Part shown: positions 1 to 12,212 of the stretch, piece after piece
How positions within the stretch are numbered: position 1 is the stretch's first letter
Layout: every line of letters begins with the position of its first letter
NCBI GenBank assembly: GCA_024811115.1
Contig: JAKOGH010000740.1
Location: forward strand, 248,001-312,000
DNA length: 64,000 bases
Origin: Terana coerulea
Taxonomy: Eukaryota > Basidiomycota > Agaricomycetes > Polyporales > Phanerochaetaceae
Direction of reading: 5' to 3'
The notes under the pieces: generated by a model
Told to the model about the DNA's origin: nothing
Database searches by the model: none
The model's input: the letters and a program-made list of their open reading frames with translations, nothing else
Program-made: the position numbers and the translations under genes

Positions 1-644
1 GCGCCCGGCGCGCACCTCCCATAGGCGGCAAGGCTGGTAAAACACCGCGTTAAGACACCGAGGCACGGCAGGCCGGCCGTTGGGCCCTCGTGGGCGACCC
101 GGCCACGTTCTTGTCCTCGACGCCCCCAGCGCGCGGCGGTTCCCGGCTTATCGGATCCGCAGGGGCCTGCGGCAGGCAGGGTTGCTGGGGCCCATGGTTG
201 GACCGTGCTCGCTGTGTGGCGCGCGCAGGGCCGTGTAGCACATCCTTGGTTTTGTACGATTTCTACGGGTGCGCACGCTCCGCCACGAACGGAGATGGGT
301 GCGGCGCAGGTATATGATTACTATACGGTTTCGGGGCCTGCCAGGCGTGCTGGCGCGCGGTCCGAGCGGCACGAAGGGAGCATGCGTGTTGCTGGAGGGA
401 GAAGGCCTGCGTGCTATCCGTCCGACTGCGTCGTTCTCACGTCCGCCGGGGCTGTGATAAGCACTGATCGCACAACTACATAGCATTGGTATTTCTATCC
501 GGACATGAACGCAGGGACACAGCGCGAGAGCAAGGAGCAGTTGACTAGTGACGCTAGAGGAAATGAGGTGTGATGGGCAGGCAATCGAGGGTATTTTCGG
601 CAAAGCCAGGGTCGCAGTGAGACAAGGACATGGCTGCATGCAGT
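1..644. other. Left edge, no supported gene
   Basis: GC-rich sequence downstream of the bZIP gene. The open frames here overlap one another on both strands and show no family motif, so I call nothing. It may contain the 3' UTR of the bZIP gene. Confidence 0.5.
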
Positions 645-1824
645 CTAGCCACGGTCAGGGTATGTATTCCACTGGTTCAGGGAGGACTGGTTAGCACCAT
701 ATACTGGTAATGAGCCAGCGTAGCCCGTTGGATGCGGGGCATCATGTGGTGGCTTCGGATGCCGTAAAATGAACGTCAGATCGAGATAGACTATGCAGGG
801 GCGTACACATACCGAGTAGCTGTCCTCCTCGACTTTCACAGCGCCATAATGGCCCACAGGGCCGTGCGCGTAGGACGGGTGACCTGCGTCGCCCGCGTGC
901 AGCGCCGCACGCTGCGCGAAGCTCGCGTAGTGGTCTGCCGTCTGTGGACGCAAAAATCAAAACTAGGATCGCGGGTTCTATACACAGGCAGCCCGCCGTG
1001 CCGCAGCACGCGCCGCGGAAAGGGTACTCGCCGAAAACGGGGTGGCCGGGCTGGACGTCGCGCTGCTGGGCGGCGTCTCGGGCATGTGGTACGCGTACGC
1101 GTACGAGGCGTCGGAGCTGCCCGAGCTCGGCCGGTCGTGGCTCAGCGCCGGCGAGTGCGGGCCCGGCGCGTAGCTGTAATTGAGCGGGGGGATGGATAGC
1201 GTCGTGGGACTCGACAGCTGCGAAGACGGACCCTGAGCGAACGTGGGGTGTGAGCACGGAGAACGCGGTGGGGCGGTAGATGGGACGCGTACCGCTTGGA
1301 GCTCGCCGCCGCTGCCGCTGGGGAAGGTGCGGCTGCGGTGGCGGTACTCGCGCTCGCCGAACTGGCGGGCGTCGAGGTGCGGCTGGGTGACGTCTGGGCG
1401 GAGGCGGGCGTTGCGCTCCTCGAGCTGCCGCCGCAGGGTGTCGATCTCGCGGTGCAGCTGCATGTTCTCCTGCTCGAGCTCGCGGAGGCGCACGGGCGGC
1501 GGCAGCGCGTGGATCTGGTCGGGCGCGGAGGCGAGGGCGTGTTGCAGCCTGACCACGGTGTGTTCGAGCTGCCCGCCACCGTCGTTCAGCGACTGGACGT
1601 GCTTGTGAGAGACGGAGGACGCACCTGCTCAATATAGGCTTTCCGCTTGGCACGGTGGCGTGCTTGCGCTTTCGCTGTGCAGAAGGGTGAGCAGCGCGGT
1701 GGACGTGTGAAGGCGAAGACGACGGACCGTTGCGACTACGCTCGGGGCGGTCAGAGCCTGGCCCGGCGGACAGAGCCCGTGGCTCTTGGTCGGGCGACAT
1801 GGACAGGAGCGGCAGGGGCGTCAT
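645..1824 (-). CDS. bZIP transcription factor
   Basis: Spliced reading gives a DNA-binding bZIP regulator. Exon 1 (1824-1728) begins MTPLPLLSM. A 53-bp intron (1675-1727) joins it to exon 2 (1674-1625), and the junction restores the basic-region signature N-A-K-A-Q-A-R-H-R followed by AKRKAYIEQ, starting near residue 32. A 56-bp intron (1569-1624) then leads into LEHTVVRLQHAL and, after a proline-rich linker ALPPPVRLREL, a second leucine heptad run (LEQENMQLHREI). The rest is Ser/Pro-rich and probably disordered. A further intron near 944-1012, with acceptor just after ACGGCAG, extends the protein to a stop near 645; without it the protein ends at 978. Target genes cannot be inferred. Confident on the family, less so on the C-terminus. 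Confidence 0.8.
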
Positions 1825-1859
1825 GTGTAACGTAAAGGCGGGGGTGGAAGGTGATCGGG

Positions 1860-4800
1860 AGAGCAGTCGGTCGGGGATCAGCTAGCTACGCTTATATCTT
1901 GTGTTGCTAGCTTGTAGCCGCTCGAGTGGGCTTTCATCTCGGCTCGTCCGTCGAGCTCTGCCGATGTTGGATCTGGTGCAGCACCGCGGCGTTTTCCAGC
2001 CCACTTCTTGTTTCGGGTAAATCTTCCGCACTATCAGACTACCGTTTAGGTTATATCAGCCATACACGGCTGCCAGTCCCAGCAGGACCCCGGCGGCCCC
2101 GATAGCTCCCCGGAAGGCAAAACGCGAAATGCTATCGCGAACCAGGCGTTTGTGGTTATAAGGCGACCTCTCCAGTCGACGCATCGCAAGAAATGCGACT
2201 CAGCGTGTTTGTGGCCACAAATCCGGATTTCTAGAGCGCCAGAGTCGATTTTCTCCAAAACCTCTGCGCCGCGGAGGGCATTCTGGGAAGATTCGGGGGG
2301 ACATTCCGTATTACGAGGTGCCGGGGTCCTGACGCAGTACAGAATTGATTCAGATAATGCAATTGCACCCCCATCAGGGGCACGCCCCGTTAACCCCAGC
2401 CATCAGAGTTGCTCCTCCGCCCGAATTTCCAGCTCAGCGGCTGATCCCGCTGCGCCGCGCCCGCTGCTGCCCGCCGTGCGGGGCGGCCAACGAGACATCT
2501 GCACCCACCAAGCACACAGGCTGACATCCGCACGCCAGGCCCAGCCGTCCCCGGTCGCAGAACGTGGGTACTTGCCATGGGCGCGCAGGACGGAGATTCC
2601 CCGCTGAGATCTCTGCGAGCCAGCCAGCCTCCCACGTCTGGCCGAGCGAACTGGCGCAGAAAACAGGCTGCGAGCGCACCGAACGCAAACCTTGTCCGCA
2701 TCATGTGGCTCCCAGATAGGCAGCGTGCCAGCCGCGTCTGCGCTACAGGCCCCGCGACTGAATGCGGCGAGGGCCATTCAAATCCGCGAGAAGGCCCCCG
2801 CTGCTTTCAGCGCAGGCACGGAGGACGCAGTGCAGCTGCAGCCCCCGCGCACAGACTCGGACGGTCGTCTGCCATCGCGACCATCAGCCCCAGTATTCAT
2901 ATTCAGTGCCCATTGCAGCAGGCAGAACGCCGCCCTCCAGATGCTTATGCTCGTTCCCGCGAAGGACGCATCTTCGCCGTCACTGGCGCTGCGGTCGCGT
3001 TGGAGGTATGTCCGGAAAACACATCTGCACGCGCAGTCTCACTGCTGCACGACGACGCTGATCTGCGGGCCCAGCCAGGTCGGCGGGCGCACAGCCCGGC
3101 GGCGCGACCCCGAAAAGGACGGCCCACGACACGGCCAACTGCGAGCGCAGGCCTCCCGCCTGATTACGTGGCGTCTCGCAGCCCCCGGCCAACGAGACGA
3201 GGGGCGACCGTGCTCGCTTCGCCGCGCGCGTCATGCCAGCTCGCTGCTGAACCCTTTATCCGAAGACAAGCTTTCGCCACTTCGTCCGCTCGCTGGGTCC
3301 CCCCGCTGGCATCTCCCTGCGATTTCCACCGTAGGTTTTTGCGATCGCGCAGCGCGCTGGTGCGCCCAGCTATCAGCCTTTCTGGCCGCACGCGACGCGC
3401 CTCGGTGCCTCTTGTCGCCAACTGCGCGAGCGAGCGTCCGGAGGAAATCACGCCCTCCCAGCGCGCCTACCGGGGAGGGGCCATCGAATCTCTATCTTTT
3501 CATTTTACATCGTTCCACCGCGCCAGTCCGCGGGCTGGTCGGACGGCGCTGTGCCAGACATCAGCCACGTTGGCGGAGCCCAGTATTCGGTCGCCTCCTG
3601 CGCCCCCGTGCCACGATGCCGCCTGGCCGCCTGCTGTCCCAGCCCGTCAGCCAGCCAGCCAGTGTCCTTCACGCACCGCGTCGCCCGCCCGCGTAAATCG
3701 TTGTGCAGGTCCAGGCGAGGGGAAGGCGACATCACAGCCCTGGCGCGGATTCTCACAGTGACGCCCTGATCCTGCACGTCAGCTTCCCGGCCTAACTGCT
3801 TGGGGATAGCCCTGGCGCCGCGAGCTCAGTAAGCCGACGGCCTGCGCTGCGCGGCGTGCCCCGTACAATGCGCGTGCGGCGACAGGTGCGTGGCAGGACA
3901 CAGGAACCTTATCCGCGACGCGCAGAGGCCGCCCGGGCCACAGGCCCAATATGCTCGTGCCACCCACCGTGTCCGAGCCCGAAGCGACCTAGCCAGTTTG
4001 CAGAATGCTCAGCACTCGAGGGCTGCCCCAGCGGCGTCCCGTGGCACACTCTGTATGTTGGCGATTGAATGGCGGTGCACTTGCATCCTCGAGCTCCTGC
4101 TCTGCACCCATGCACCTCTGATGGCCATCTTCCGAAGACGGCTGTCTGAGACCTTGCGCACCAGGCGGCGTGAAAACAAACAACAGGCCTTCTTTCGCCT
4201 CTTGCAGTATCCCGGGTTTGAAGGAGGAGCACTGCACACCGCGCACGCGCAGCCGAGCAGCCGTCGGTAAGTCGCGCCCCCTGTAAATTGTAATTTCAAA
4301 CGATAAACCAGCGGTTCCCGCACATGTTGGCTTTTATGTATCGTGCTTATCCAGATACAGCGTGGCCTACAGACGTCCACCCTCCGTCCACCGACGCGCA
4401 GCCCAGGCCTCGGTAGCTCCGCGGCGGCCGCTCGCCCACGCGCGACTGCGTCAATGCAGCACGCCTCGCCGCGGCGGGGCGCCGCCGCAGAACCGTGCGC
4501 GCAGGCGCGCCGGGCTCTGCGCACACCCACTCGGCAGACGATGTGCAAGCAAGGAAAACGGGGTGGGGCGTGTTGGGACGTGCGAAGCGGCGCCGTGTGG
4601 GGTTCTGCAGATCTTCCTGCGACGGCTTTTTAGGCAGGCTCCACAATTGACAATACTTACCCCCCCTGCGTAGCGACGCGGACGCGTGTTCGAGGTTCGA
4701 AATTTCGCGCGCCGTGCTTAGCGATAGAAGAGGCGCATTATTGGATTCCGTGCGTTTTTGCGTTTTTGGGAAATGCGTGCCCGGTGTATAGGGCGCGTTC

Positions 4801-5173
4801 GTGTCGCGGCTCGTGAATGGGGGCACAGCCTCAGGATGCGATCTATATATATAAAGCCATAATATACATGATGTCTGCGGAATGTGTACAAGTCCGTAAG
4901 TAAAGAGATACACCGATATTGGACCGTATTGTATGTACAATCGCGATGACTGGTACAAACGCACATCACTGAAACCAGTCCGGCCTCGATGCCTTCGAGG
5001 AGTGTCGCGCAGCAGCAGCAGACGGCGACAAGCGGCGTGTTCCTCCGCGAAGGCGCCCAGCGCGCCACAACGTGCTTGGGTGCGCACCCGGCCGCGACTG
5101 CGTCAGACCGCGGGCTTCCTGGCAGCCATCGTCGACGTCAGCGCGCCGGAATACGCCGCACGCCCCCGCGCAC
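1860..5173. other. Long GC-rich stretch without a convincing gene
   Basis: About 3.3 kb with high GC and few stops, so long overlapping frames appear on both strands; the longest, at 2577-3761 (+), encodes 394 codons of Arg/Pro/Ala/Ser-rich low-complexity sequence. None shows a recognisable motif, and I could not build a consistent intron-exon structure. A short AT-rich patch (about 4845-4875, TATATATATA-like) precedes the GNAT gene's 3' side. It could be a large intergenic or regulatory region, a non-coding RNA, or a fast-evolving gene I do not recognise. Confidence 0.4.
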
Positions 5174-6258
5174 TCACCGCTGCAGGCCATTCCGCGCGGG
5201 CGGCGCGGGCTCGCGCACGAGGTGCCAGATGGGGAACCCCGGATGGCGGCCGCACGAGAGGTTCTTGACCGCCCGGTAGCTGAAGCCGTGCCGCTGGAAG
5301 CGATGTACCTGCCCCACCCGTGAGCCCGACGTGTTACACAGGGCTGGAAGCAGCCGACCGACCGTCTCGGGGCTCGTCACCTCGACGATCACCCGCGTCC
5401 GCGCGGCGTCCGCCTGCGCATTTTTGTTTTCTTGAGTTCGTGAGCGTCCGGCGCGGGCGGGCACAAAGAACGCACCTGGTGCGCGACGGCGGCGATCAGC
5501 GCGCCGCCGACGCCCTGCGCCCTGTGCGCGGGCAGCACGCCCAGCCACTGCAGCGTCCACGCGTCCGTCCGGGCGCGCGTGCTGTCGGTCCCGCACGCGC
5601 GGTACAGCTCCTCGTACGTGGGCGCGAACTGTATGGGGAGGAGGGAGGGGAAGGGAGTCAGCGCCGGGGCACAGAAAGCGCGCGCAGAGGCGAACGCGGA
5701 CGGACGGCGGCACACGCACATGCTCGCTGTACCACTCCTGCACACCGGCGGGCAGCGCCTGGAGGAACGGCGCGTCTTCGCTGCGGGTAAAGATATGTGC
5801 GTGAGCACGAGTGTTGAGCAAGGTGGTGCGGGGGAGGACTCACTGGAATCGCCAGTCGGCGCCGGGCGCGAGCGCGACGGCGGCGCCGCAGGGGCGCGCG
5901 CCCTCGTACGCGACGACGCACGCGCCGCGGCGCAGCGCCTCGTCGACGCTCCGCCGGAACAGCAGGGCTTTCGCGGTGCGCGCGCCACCGGTGAGGGCCG
6001 CCACCGCGTGGTCTGGCGAGGCGAGGCGAGCAGCGGCGCAAATTGGGTTTGGGTCGGTCCCACAGGAATGCGCGAGCAGAACAGGCACGCACCTCCGTCA
6101 AATGCGGCGAGAAGCACCTCCACCACAGCGTTGATGTCCTCATCTGGCGTCCGGGAAAAAACCAGGCGGTCAGAACGTCTCAGGTCGCGAAGCCCCGCCG
6201 TCGGGGGCCACATACCTGAGGACCCGTCCAAGCGGCGCAGAACGGTGCTCAAGCCCAT
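5174..6258 (-). CDS. GNAT-family N-acetyltransferase
   Basis: Predicted acetyl-CoA-dependent acetyltransferase, built from six exons. The first (start ATG at 6258, MGLSTVLRRL) is followed by exons reading DEDINAVVEVLLAAF, then HAVAALTGGARTAKALLF, then EDAPFLQALPAGVQEWYSEH, then the core exon with WLGVLPAHRAQGVGGALI. The last segment carries the acetyl-CoA binding pattern R/Q-x-x-G-x-G/A (RAQGVG) typical of GNAT motif A. The final exon ends near GLQR with a stop at 5174. Many fungal GNATs of this layout have no known substrate. The stop overlaps a possible donor (GTGAGT), so a further 3' exon is possible. Confidence 0.8.
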
Positions 6259-6313
6259 GGGATGCCAAGTACACAGCGAATGTGAAGCCACAGCTGCGAC
6301 GCCCTCCCACATC

Positions 6314-7116
6314 TTATTCTTCCTCGGGACCACATGCCCACCGCGGATACCGAGGACGGCTTGGCCGTCGGTCAATTAAGCCGCTGAAAGCGTGCGCGGT
6401 TCGCCCTGCCATTGACAGAGCGGCGGCGGCGGCATCAGAAGTCCCTGAGGGCCGTGCTTCGTACGGTGTTTTAACTAGTGTCAGCGCAAAGGCAAGCACG
6501 ACAGCGTCGAGCGCGTAACTTGCCCCTCTCAGCGCGAACCGTGTTCCTGCGGTTATGTCCGGCCCAGCACCGTCGTCCGGAGGTAATTGCACGATCATCT
6601 GCGTGCACTGCGGGTCCGCGGATATACACCGCGGGGCCCTGCATTTTGCCCTCATTACCTGCGACGGTCGGCCGCGCCTGGCGGCGTGCGCGCGATGGGT
6701 GTGGTTCACGGAGGGATCGATGAGGTCAAAGCACGACTCGGGCTGGGGCCTGTATCCGCACCCTCGGGACGGTCGGAGTCAGGGCTCACGCGGCGGCACG
6801 CCCGGCACGCCTCCCGCGTCCGGCGCTCAAGCTCAAGCTCAAAGGGGCCCGTCGCCGGGGAGGGCAGCTCTGGGCAGGGCGCACCCGCCCCGAGGCGGAC
6901 TGCAGCCGTCACAGGCACGGCGGGTGCGCGTCGGCGGCGCACGCGAGCAGCGTCCAGATAAGCAGCAGATTGGCGTGCGATGGGCAGGGCCCACGCCCGC
7001 ATTCTCGCGAGATGTCCCCGCACGGAGGCACGCACGCACACCTTCGGGCCCTGAGCGATGCGATGCAGCAGGCCAAATATCATTGCGTCTACTGCCCACG
7101 CAGTCATGTACACCAT
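6314..7116 (-). CDS. Possible small membrane protein, unsure
   Basis: Two minus-strand segments could belong to one gene: an upstream part beginning MVYMTAWAVDAMIFGLL (hydrophobic, start 7116) and a downstream part with FALRGASYALDAVVLAFALTLV (stop near 6314). Both look like membrane helices, but I could not fix the joining intron and recognise no family. The region is GC-rich, so chance open frames are likely. Listed only as a candidate. Confidence 0.2.
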
Positions 7117-7221
7117 ACCCTATCTTCGACCTCCATAAATAGTCCGACCTGATGTGAAATGAAGCAGCGCAGCCCTGGTGCCCGCCCGCATCCCACCTCG
7201 CCGTGCGCATTCTCCCGCCAT

Positions 7222-9395
7222 TTAGAAGTTCTCTGAGAGACGGCAGGCATCAGCGTGCGTTCGCAGAAGGAGCGGGGAAGATAGGCTCACCCTTGCCGAA
7301 GAAGAAACGAGTGCCACCGGGGTGCGAGTACTTGTTCGACATCACATGCAGCTGGCGGGACAACACAGGCGGTCCACAGAAGAACTGTCGATCGCATCGT
7401 CAGTCGCGGTTATGAACGGGTAAAAAACCGTGAGCGCGTACCACACCGACGTCGGTCTCCGGGTGCTTCTCCGAAATCGAGCTGAAGACACGGTCCCAGT
7501 TCGGCCGCCCGAAGTGCGTCGGCGCGCGGAGGGACGTGATGGCGTCCTTCTCGGCGCCGACGTCCTGCACGATGATGTTCGTCATGTCGTCCTCCTTGAT
7601 CTTGGCCGTCAGGTAGATGTTGATCTCGATCCGGTTCTGCGTGTCCTGCTCCTCGATGGCGTGCAGGAGCGAGTGGAACCATTCCGCGGTGCCGAAGTCA
7701 CGGATGACCCAGGTGAAGTACACCTTGGACAGGCGCGTGGGCTTCGAGCTGTTGAAGTTGTTCAGGCGGTACCAGATGGACTTCAGGATCCTGCAGACGA
7801 AGCAGGCGTAATTAGGGACAGAGCGATGGATAGTAGCGTTGGGCACTTACGAAGCGAAAGGCGTAACACCAATGCCGGCACCAACGAGCAGCACCGTCTC
7901 GTAGTTGAGGAAGTCCTCAGACGCGCTACCAAACGGACCGTCGACCATGATACGTGGGAGGACGCGGTTAAGCCCGGGATTAGCGGCGGTACCGACAACC
8001 TTGCCTCCGACATCTCCGCCCTTCTCCTTCTTCTCAAAGTCACAGCCGACGGCCTTTGCCAAAGCAGACGTGAAGTCTCCGCAGACACGGATGTGCACAG
8101 AGATGTAATCTTCCTCGGGGGCACTAGTGCAGATGTCTCTAAGTTTCTACGCGTTATCGATCTCGGTGTCAGAACGTACCTGGTAAGGGTGAACGGGTGC
8201 CACTGGAAGTACGAGATCTCGGGGCAGGAGATGAAGATGTATTGGCCGGCTTGGGTCGTGGTCTTCTCCTTCTTAATCTGCAGCTCCATTACGTTTGACG
8301 GGTGCTGGATGACCTTGGAAATGTAGGTCCTGTGACGCGAACGGACTTCGCGAAGGATACGCTCGAAGATCCAGATGACACCGCCGACGAGCCAGTAGCG
8401 CTGCAGAGAACCCCGCCGTCAGTTCGCACGTTCATGTCGCGTAGCAGTAACCAGTCGCACGTACCCAGAAGACACCGATGGTGTTGAACGAGCAGTATGG
8501 CGCCCTGTCGGGCTTGATCATGCAGAACATACCGTGCAGCTGCCAGTTGATGAAGAAGACGATGAAGAGGTGGTGGGTGTACCAGAACACCTCGAAGCGG
8601 GCACGGCGGCGCTTCTCCATCGCGTACCACACCATGACGCCGAGCGCGACGGTCATGATCCAGCCGGTGACACCAGGGCCGGTCGCGAAGTTCGCCGCGA
8701 GGAAGGCGACGATCTTCTGGCCCGCGGTCTTCGCGTCCGGGTCGACGAGCGCGAGCTTCGTGAAGTTGACCATGTGCGCGACGACGTGCACGAACGACCA
8801 CCAGACGATGGACCAAGCGGTCGCCTTGTGGAACGTGATGTTCTTGTCGAAAGGAATGTAGTGGTTGAGAGGCGTGCGGCGGACGAGCGAGATGAAGTTG
8901 CGGCAGACGGGCAGCAGGATGAAGATGACATCGACGTGCAGGACGAGCGCGGCAGTACGAGCAATAGCTACAACAGTGTCAACATAACGGCGTAAACAGC
9001 TGAGAGATGGGGGACGTACTGAACGTGACACCGAACGTAGCACGGGCGGTGACCAAATTATCCTTCAACTGATAATGAAGCGTACCGAGCACGAAGACGA
9101 GCAAATGGAGGAAGATCCAGACGAAGAAAAATATTCTCCTGCCTCCCTCATTGATCATCCACAGGTCCCATTTCTCGCGCCAGGAGCTTGGTATGTAGGG
9201 GGTGACCTTGGCCGAGGTATTCGTATTGGACCTCTGCAGGCCCTGAAGACGCCTGCGCTCGGTCTTGTTACGCTGCAGGTGGCTCGGCTGGTTTCCACCC
9301 AAGGCGATGTTATTCATGTCAGGATGCTGCTCCAGCGCAGGCATCTTGCCGTCAGAGAAATCGAGGCCGGAAGACCGGGTCTGGTTGTAGGCCAT
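7222..9395 (-). CDS. noxA: NADPH oxidase NoxA (gp91phox type)
   Basis: Membrane flavocytochrome that passes electrons from NADPH via FAD and two haems to oxygen, making superoxide; in fungi NoxA serves fruiting, hyphal growth and host contact. Seven exons (9395-9020, 8967-8465, 8400-8180, 8123-7851, 7790-7442, 7384-7291, 7232-7222) give 608 codons in one unbroken frame. The ferric-reductase membrane part includes [14 protein letters not shown] and [12 protein letters not shown], with the haem-ligand histidines. The FAD segment is [19 protein letters not shown]-binding motifs are [18 protein letters not shown] and FFCGPPVL. The protein ends in ...FFFGKENF, the usual Nox C-terminus. No EF-hand is present, so it is NoxA rather than NoxC. 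The N-terminal ~80 residues before the first helix are polar. The last exon has only 11 nt. Confidence 0.96.
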
Positions 9396-10273
9396 GGTTG
9401 CGCTTGAGACTGGTGTACACTAATGAGACGGTCGACGTCCAGTGGCGTGGAGGGGACTGTAAAAATTGGCGAGGCCCTGCCTGCGAGTAAAGACCGAACT
9501 GTAGGGTAGAAAGAAACGAAAGCGAGAGGAAGGAGGGAGAGGGCGGAGAGGCCTGAGCAGATGTAACCAAGGGGCAAAGAGGTATATAGCGGGCGCTCGG
9601 CGGGCCAGGCAGTCTTTTGATCGCATCCTCCGCTTTGGTCTCCATGCCAATATCAGCTTTCTCTCACTTTCCCCCTGATCTTTGTTGCAAACAGCGGCAT
9701 CGAATTGGTTCTCGGCTGCACGAGAACACTCCATTGCTTGAGCTCACTGCCCGTGGCAGCGAGCTGATGCAAATACCAAGCCCTATGTACAGTAATGGTC
9801 TTGTTACCCCGCACGACGCATTCGCCTTGCAACTTCGTTTACCAGGACGCGTTAGTACAATGCCAGTAGATGGGATGCTCGTTGCACTGGTAAGATTAAT
9901 GCTGGCTGAGGCGGTGGTTTCTGACAGACATAACAGATGGCGATACTGCACTTGTGGTCAAACACGGGGTCAACCGCACAGAGTCTTTCATCTGCATGAC
10001 GCCGTGTCCTGGCTGCTCATGTCAACCATCCCGACGCCGTCAGCCAGATGGCAGGACTATTCACGATATTGCATGCCGATTGCGAGGCAGACCAGCCGGT
10101 GCCGACGGCTCGCACGCAAGTCGGTTACCTCACCCTCCTTCTTTTAGCACGGTGATAACAGCACGTTGCGGGAAGCCGAATCGTTACAAACCGACCACCT
10201 CCAGGTTTAGCGACGACTACTGGGTGTGCTGCGGAGCAGGTTCCGCTCCGCAGCACGAGCAGCGGCCGGGAGC
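9396..10273. other. Intergenic, noxA promoter side
   Basis: Upstream of noxA and downstream of the GH28 gene on the same strand. A plus-strand open frame (9617-10147) has no recognisable motif or coding-like character. Pyrimidine-rich tracts just upstream of the noxA start (about 9480-9560 on the minus strand) look like an ordinary fungal promoter or 5' UTR. Confidence 0.5.
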
Positions 10274-12212
10274 TCAATTACTCGGAAGGCCTGTTTCGTT
10301 CACCACGTTCTTGAACGTATACTCGGCCGTGGTCCCTGCGGGCGGCTGGACGTCGATGTCTTTGAATGCGATGTTGGGGCAGGGAACGGCCGGGCTGCAT
10401 TCGACGTCGACGACTACACTCGCGTGTGAGCGCCCTCTGGCAATTGCGAAAAGCGGTGTGAAGACTCACGCCTGTCCGATAGGGAGCTGCCGATCCAGTT
10501 GGCAAACGTGAGATTGCTGAATTGCAGCTTTGACGGCGTGTCCGCGCTATTTTCATGGTAAGCTTAAAACGTGCCCGCTGCGTATGAACACCACTCACGA
10601 GTGTCCTCCGTTCGTTTGGTACAGGTGAATAGGCAGGCTCACGCGGTCAATGGAGAAGTTCCTCGCTATCAGGTTGGACACGAAGCCTAATGCGGGCCTT
10701 AAGTCCGAGTTCTATTTGTCTCCCCGGAGCGTGTTGGACGTACCCCCACCTCCGCCGCCACTGGTAGGCGGCACCCCGTTTACAGTCCCAGTCCAGGTCT
10801 TCAGGTACAGCCCGGCTCCCATGTTCGGCTGCACCTGCGGGTCGAGGCGAATCGCCTGGTTGGCAATTAGCGGACTTCGAACGTAGTAAGAAAGCCTGTA
10901 TCGTCAAGCTTACCTTGACGTCTTCGATGGTCACGTTGTCCACGATGTCGCTCTGCCAACAGTTATAGTGGGTACTTTGGTTCTATAATAGCAATCTCGA
11001 CTAACCAGATTGACGTACTGCCCCAAGGAGCCAACAGCTATGCCATTTCCGCCTCTGCATGTGATGTTCCGAGCGAGGAGATTTGTCGTGTTCTGGTCAT
11101 AGGAGCCGGTAAGCCCTGGTTTATGAAAACCAAACCCCAAGGATGACTCACACCCTTGATTGCTAGGCAGTCGTCGCCGCAAGTTATCTGATGAACTGGG
11201 CTGAGACTTGCGACCACCGTACGTCGCACGAAGTTACGTACATCCCAATTCAACAGCGAAACGCTATCCGAGCGGTATGTATCAATTCCTGCAGTCTTCA
11301 TCAGTCACGCATTCATAAACCAGAGCAATCCCAAGTCTTACCGTCTGTGTTCGGGACAATGCTACCATCCGCGTTAGTCTACGGTGCGCAATTCAAAATC
11401 AACCTCGACTCACTTTTGTCCTGCGAACCTGGGATCTTCGTTGGTCGCATTGCACAGCATCCCGTCATACACGACATTCCGCGACTGCGCCACGGTGTTA
11501 CACCAGAAAGGTGGCTGGTCGATCTTGAAGTCCCTCACCACGCCATTCGTGACATTCCCGAGTGTGAAGGAGATGGGGCGGCCGTCGCCGTCCTCGCGCG
11601 TGATGTTATTCGCGGAATAGTATGACCACCATGTCTGGCCATTGCCCATGATCCCGCCCGTGCCATGCGCGTTCAGAACAAAGTCACGACCTGTCACCAC
11701 GAACCAGGATGCTTGGCTCTGGATGAATACCACTCGGTACGTGTTGTTCGGAGTTCAGCCAATACTGGATATCCGGGACGAACTGGGGAAACAGACAGTG
11801 AGCTGAACAAGCGTTATTTTCTCAACATGATGAGCTCACGTTTAGGGTGCCATGGAGGTCTACGGTTGATACAACAAGATTCCATGTCATTTTCCTGTAG
11901 GAAGTCCGGTGAGACAAGAAGAGTACCCCGTTAGCAGTCCATCCCGTCTTGCCTGGTAATATTGAATTTTCCGGCCTCAAATACAGTGTGCCCAAATTGT
12001 CCGCATTTCGCGATGGCCTTCTCGACCTGCGTAGCAATCAAGTATCTGAGCTTCGACCACTCGCCTCATACTCGTACCTGGTCTGTGTCGTCCTTGCCAC
12101 TGCCCAGCGGTCGAAGTGTGCAGGTCTTGGACAACGTCGCGGACGTGCAGAGCTGCGAAAATGCTAGAACGGCTGCGAAGGTGCGTGCCAGGAAAGGTTT
12201 GGTTCCGTACAT
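10274..12212 (-). CDS. GH28 exo-polygalacturonase-like, with a frame break
   Basis: Secreted pectin-degrading beta-helix enzyme. The start at 12212 (MYGTKPFLARTFAAVLAFSQ) opens a signal peptide. Recognisable GH28 pieces in order: VEKAIAKCGQFGHTVFEAG; FVPDIQYWL; ASWFVVTGRDFVL; IVPNTDGIDTYRSD (NTDG); NWDITCGDDCLAIKG (catalytic DD); ITCRGGNGIAVGSLGQ; LYLKTWTG; and a C-terminal domain ending VVNETGLPSN (stop 10274). Intron 2 (11895-11952) is GC-AG. A 20-nt exon lies at 11342-11361. The position usually held by His in the G-H-G motif reads G-N-G. Between FVPDIQYWLN and NTYRVVFIQ the frame shifts because of 7 extra bases (about 11746-11757), with a TGA upstream in the second frame. The gene is therefore either broken, mis-sequenced, or unusually spliced. 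Neighbouring GH28 genes at 33.7 and 37.8 kb are endo-type and only distantly related. Confidence 0.85.

Noticed and set aside
2577..3761. 394-codon plus-strand open frame
   Set aside because: Low-complexity Arg/Pro/Ser/Ala sequence with equally long overlapping frames on both strands in GC-rich DNA; no motif.
9617..10147. 176-codon plus-strand open frame between noxA and GH28
   Set aside because: No recognisable domain or coding character; lies in promoter and 3' space.
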